Part shown: positions 23,640 through 23,762 of the stretch, one piece after another
Layout: each line of letters starts with the position of its first letter
How positions within the stretch are numbered: position 1 is the first letter of the stretch
NCBI GenBank assembly: GCA_016938425.1
Contig: JAFGUR010000106.1
Location: 1 to 23,762, forward strand
Source of the DNA: Fusobacteriaceae bacterium
GTDB taxonomy: Bacteria; Fusobacteriota; Fusobacteriia; Fusobacteriales; Fusobacteriaceae
Length of the DNA: 23,762 nucleotides
Reading direction: 5' to 3'
Program-made: the position numbers and the translations under genes
The notes under the pieces: model-generated
Databases searched by the model: none
Seen by the model: only the letters and a program-made list of their open reading frames with translations
Told to the model about the DNA's origin: nothing

Positions 23640-23762
23640 CTTACCCATATGAAACATTATTTCGCAATTCTTCACCACTTTCAAAACTTCGAATAAAATG
23701 GGACTTATTCACTTTTTTACTTATTTTTATCTTTCATTATTATTTAATTATAAATAAAACGA

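Noticed and set aside
23641..23712. Minus-strand 23-codon ORF from GTG 23712 (SHFIRSFESGEELRN...)
   Set aside because: The amino-acid flavour is protein-like and a hairpin follows, so it may be the remnant of a gene end, but stops lie just upstream and no start with a ribosome site is visible.
1..23762. tRNA, rRNA, CRISPR arrays or an integrase
   Set aside because: I looked for them by eye and found no cloverleaf, rRNA-like stretch, regular repeats with spacers, or recombinase motifs in this window.

Overview
This is a window of about 23.8 kb from a very AT-rich bacterial genome (roughly 27-28 % G+C by eye) with A/G-rich ribosome binding sites and frequent TTG/GTG starts. Composition and protein flavour fit Fusobacteriota or a low-GC Bacillota (Clostridia-like) host; I cannot name the species. 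Almost everything here is defence or addiction machinery, so the window is a defence island.

Region 1 (1-9386): a rightward operon carrying the restriction half of a DNA phosphorothioation (PT) system. It holds the C-terminal part of dptF (cut by the window edge), dptG and dptH (a 1.7-kaa protein with a C-terminal HerA/FtsK-like ATPase). They are followed, in the same operon, by two genes that are not standard Dnd components: a DUF262 (GmrSD-N-like) protein and a HEPN-motif protein. A clear terminator closes the operon.

Region 2 (9398-15604): the modification half, dndB-dndC-dndD-dndE-dndA, tightly packed and driven by an extended -10 promoter. A perfect palindrome (TTTACGTACGTAAA) overlaps its start point, and a second palindrome with the same 10-bp core lies inside dndB, about 230 bp downstream. 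A small gene just after dndA appears frameshifted.

Region 3 (15605-15928): an intergenic stretch with a plausible promoter, two strong hairpins and a T-run, which could be an unrecognised small RNA or a leader/attenuator.

Region 4 (15929-20911): a type II CBASS operon: a DUF2188 small protein, an alpha/beta-hydrolase fused to a short SAVED-like domain (probable effector), a CD-NTase, Cap2 (E2-E1 fusion) and Cap3 (JAMM peptidase), ending in a hairpin terminator.

Region 5 (20916-23762, mostly minus strand): two toxin-antitoxin modules. The first is higBA-like, with the antitoxin fused to an ImmA/IrrE metallopeptidase domain. The second is an RHH antitoxin plus RelE-type toxin with its own operator and promoter. 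Between them lies a 369-bp non-coding element with 38-bp imperfect terminal inverted repeats (MITE-like).

Working together (partly inference): DndACDE would place PT marks on host DNA, with DndB as probable repressor. DptFGH would attack unmarked DNA. The DUF262-HEPN pair may be a further PT-linked effector. CBASS would act as an abortive backup, and the TA modules may stabilise the island.
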